Source: an uncultured Phycisphaerales bacterium (GTDB lineage: Bacteria; Planctomycetota; Phycisphaerae; UBA1845; CAIVHJ01). Taken from it: a stretch of DNA of 15,478 nucleotides. Below the pieces are notes generated by a model that was given only the letters and a program-made list of their open reading frames with translations, had not been told where the DNA came from and searched no databases. The stretch is taken from assembly GCA_903905665.1 (NCBI GenBank), contig CAIVHJ010000395.1, positions 1 to 15,478 on the forward strand. The letters are read 5' to 3'. The position numbers and the translations under genes are program-made. Position 1 is the first letter of the stretch. Each line of letters opens with the position of its first letter. This document shows, piece after piece, positions 14,480-15,478 of this stretch.

Positions 14480-15478
14480 TCAGATTTTGACGCGGGTCAC
14501 AAGACCCTTCATGATGTCGTTATAGTGAATCACGCCAAGTATATGATCCTGGGCGTCCATGACCGGGATCATGCGATAGTGATACTTGGCAAACAATTCT
14601 TCCAAATCCTCGCGCGTGTCATTCTCTTCCGCCGCCACCACCGGCGAAACCATGAGTTCGCCAACGGAAATGGCATCACCGGTCAGCACGAGTTCGCGCA
14701 AGTCCACCACTCCCTGCACTCCACCGTCCTTATCGACTACATATACATATGAAATACTGTCATGTTCTCGCTTAGACGAACGGATCTGCTTTAGAACCTC
14801 GCCCACGGGCACCTCTCGTGAAACCGTCATATAGTTCGCCGACATCAGTGCTTTGGCGGTAGATTCTCGTTCCGAAATGATACTTCGGATGCGCTCGGCC
14901 TGGTCTGCCGGCAGCAAAGCCATCATCTTCATCATGTCATGATGCGGCAATACGGAAAACAGGGCCGCCAACTGAGGCACCGACACCTCCGTGAGTATGG
15001 TTCGAGCTCTTTCCTGCCGAAGGTTGGCAATCAACTGTCGTTGGGCCCGAGGTTCGGCATCCATCAAGGTCTCGGCGGCTTTTTCCGAATCCAAGGCGGA
15101 GAAAAAAGCCTGCTGCTCTCTTCCAGAAAGTAGTTCCAGAGCATCCGCCAAATCCTCGCTGGGCAGTTCCTTGATCTGCCTGCGGTTAATAGAGAGGGAA
15201 ACGGCGTCGGTGGCCACGGCATCTTCCACCGAGAGCGGCTGAACGTATTTCCAGGAGATGAACCGATCTCGCATCCAGCGAACGCTTCGGAAACCCCATT
15301 TCCGCAGAAAACCATTGAAGGAAATATCCACGTGGATAATGATCATTCGTCCTTTGGACTCCAACAGGTGTACGTCATTCACCACTTCGATCCGACGACC
15401 ATCCATGTCCAGGATGGTTCGGCCCATGAGGTGCTCATTGACCAGGATCCAGCCGGGTTGGTCGACAAAGGGAGGGTA
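14480..15478 (-). CDS. PRC-barrel / MgtE-N / CBS regulatory protein, 5' end outside window
   Basis: At least 332 residues. The first in-window ATG is at 15427, but the frame stays open to the edge and the 17 extra codons (PGWILVNEHLMGRTI) read as conserved PRC-barrel sequence, so the true start lies beyond the window. Order: PRC-barrel half (WILVNEHL...DGRRIEVVNDVHLLE), a linker, an MgtE N-terminal superhelical domain (ADALELLSGREQQAFF, AADTLMDAEP-like, DMMKMMALLPADQAERI), then a CBS pair (MTVSREVPVGEVLKQI; MVSPVVAAEENDTREDL...YRMIPVMDAQDHILGVI). MgtE uses these domains to gate Mg2+ flow by sensing Mg2+ or nucleotides. This protein stops after the CBS pair and has no membrane part, so it probably regulates a separate transporter; relatives elsewhere are paired with Nramp-type transporters. 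Here a 37-residue membrane peptide follows. Confidence 0.85.
   Translation of the reverse strand, partial: YPPFVDQPGWILVNEHLMGRTILDMDGRRIEVVNDVHLLESKGRMIIIHVDISFNGFLRKWGFRSVRWMRDRFISWKYVQPLSVEDAVATDAVSLSINRRQIKELPSEDLADALELLSGREQQAFFSALDSEKAAETLMDAEPRAQRQLIANLRQERARTILTEVSVPQLAALFSVLPHHDMMKMMALLPADQAERIRSIISERESTAKALMSANYMTVSREVPVGEVLKQIRSSKREHDSISYVYVVDKDGGVQGVVDLRELVLTGDAISVGELMVSPVVAAEENDTREDLEELFAKYHYRMIPVMDAQDHILGVIHYNDIMKGLVTRVKI

Noticed and set aside
1..15478. CRISPR array, tRNA, insertion sequence or attachment site
   Set aside because: No regularly spaced repeats, no cloverleaf-like segment, no transposase or integrase frame and no direct repeats flanking a gene block were seen.

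Overview
The window looks like chromosomal DNA of a free-living bacterium of moderate GC, most likely a member of the Planctomycetota. This is a judgement from gene style: a membrane protein with an N-terminal C-x-C...C-x-x-C zinc ribbon, a secreted squalene-cyclase-like repeat protein next to a charged secreted protein ending in an LPPR...WIERYF-type motif, a CitMHS_2-like antiporter, a glycine-rich RRM protein, and many short operons or single genes with weak ribosome sites. No rRNA, tRNA, CRISPR array, transposase, integrase or phage gene was seen.

Layout. 1-293 is intergenic and holds a long imperfect inverted repeat and a C-rich/G-rich hairpin repeat. 294-2581 (minus) is a probable three-gene operon: two tandem DUF192 paralogues, one lipoprotein-like and one with an N-terminal membrane anchor, then a SpoIIE/PP2C-type phosphatase with a degenerate receiver domain. 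Divergent from it, 2749-4365 (plus) is an ion-transporter-superfamily antiporter whose coding sequence carries a heptameric repeat in a loop. A short HTH regulator (4390-4752, minus) converges on it. After a gene-poor stretch of about 590 bp comes an RRM/glycine-rich RNA-binding protein (5346-5699, plus) with a possible promoter about 190 bp upstream and a strong hairpin terminator. A SAM methyltransferase (5794-6408, minus) starts at TTG and diverges from a four-gene plus-strand run (6705-9540): thymidylate kinase, a secreted charged protein, a squalene-cyclase-fold repeat protein and a small DUF486/DMT membrane protein.

From 9544 to the right edge everything is on the minus strand: a zinc-ribbon polytopic membrane protein, a lipoprotein-like alpha/beta hydrolase, a full-length HypF carbamoyltransferase with no other hydrogenase gene in view, a previously unlisted 37-residue membrane peptide (14358-14471), and a PRC-barrel/MgtE-N/CBS regulatory protein that lacks a transport domain and runs off the right edge.

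How they fit together. Most operons serve unrelated functions: nucleotide synthesis, envelope proteins, metal-cofactor maturation, ion transport and RNA binding. The most suggestive coupling is the 37-residue peptide directly behind the MgtE-N/CBS protein, with a good ribosome site overlapping the end of that gene. I did not find convincing evidence of an undescribed defence, mobile or biosynthetic system. The findings are individual oddities rather than parts of one machine.
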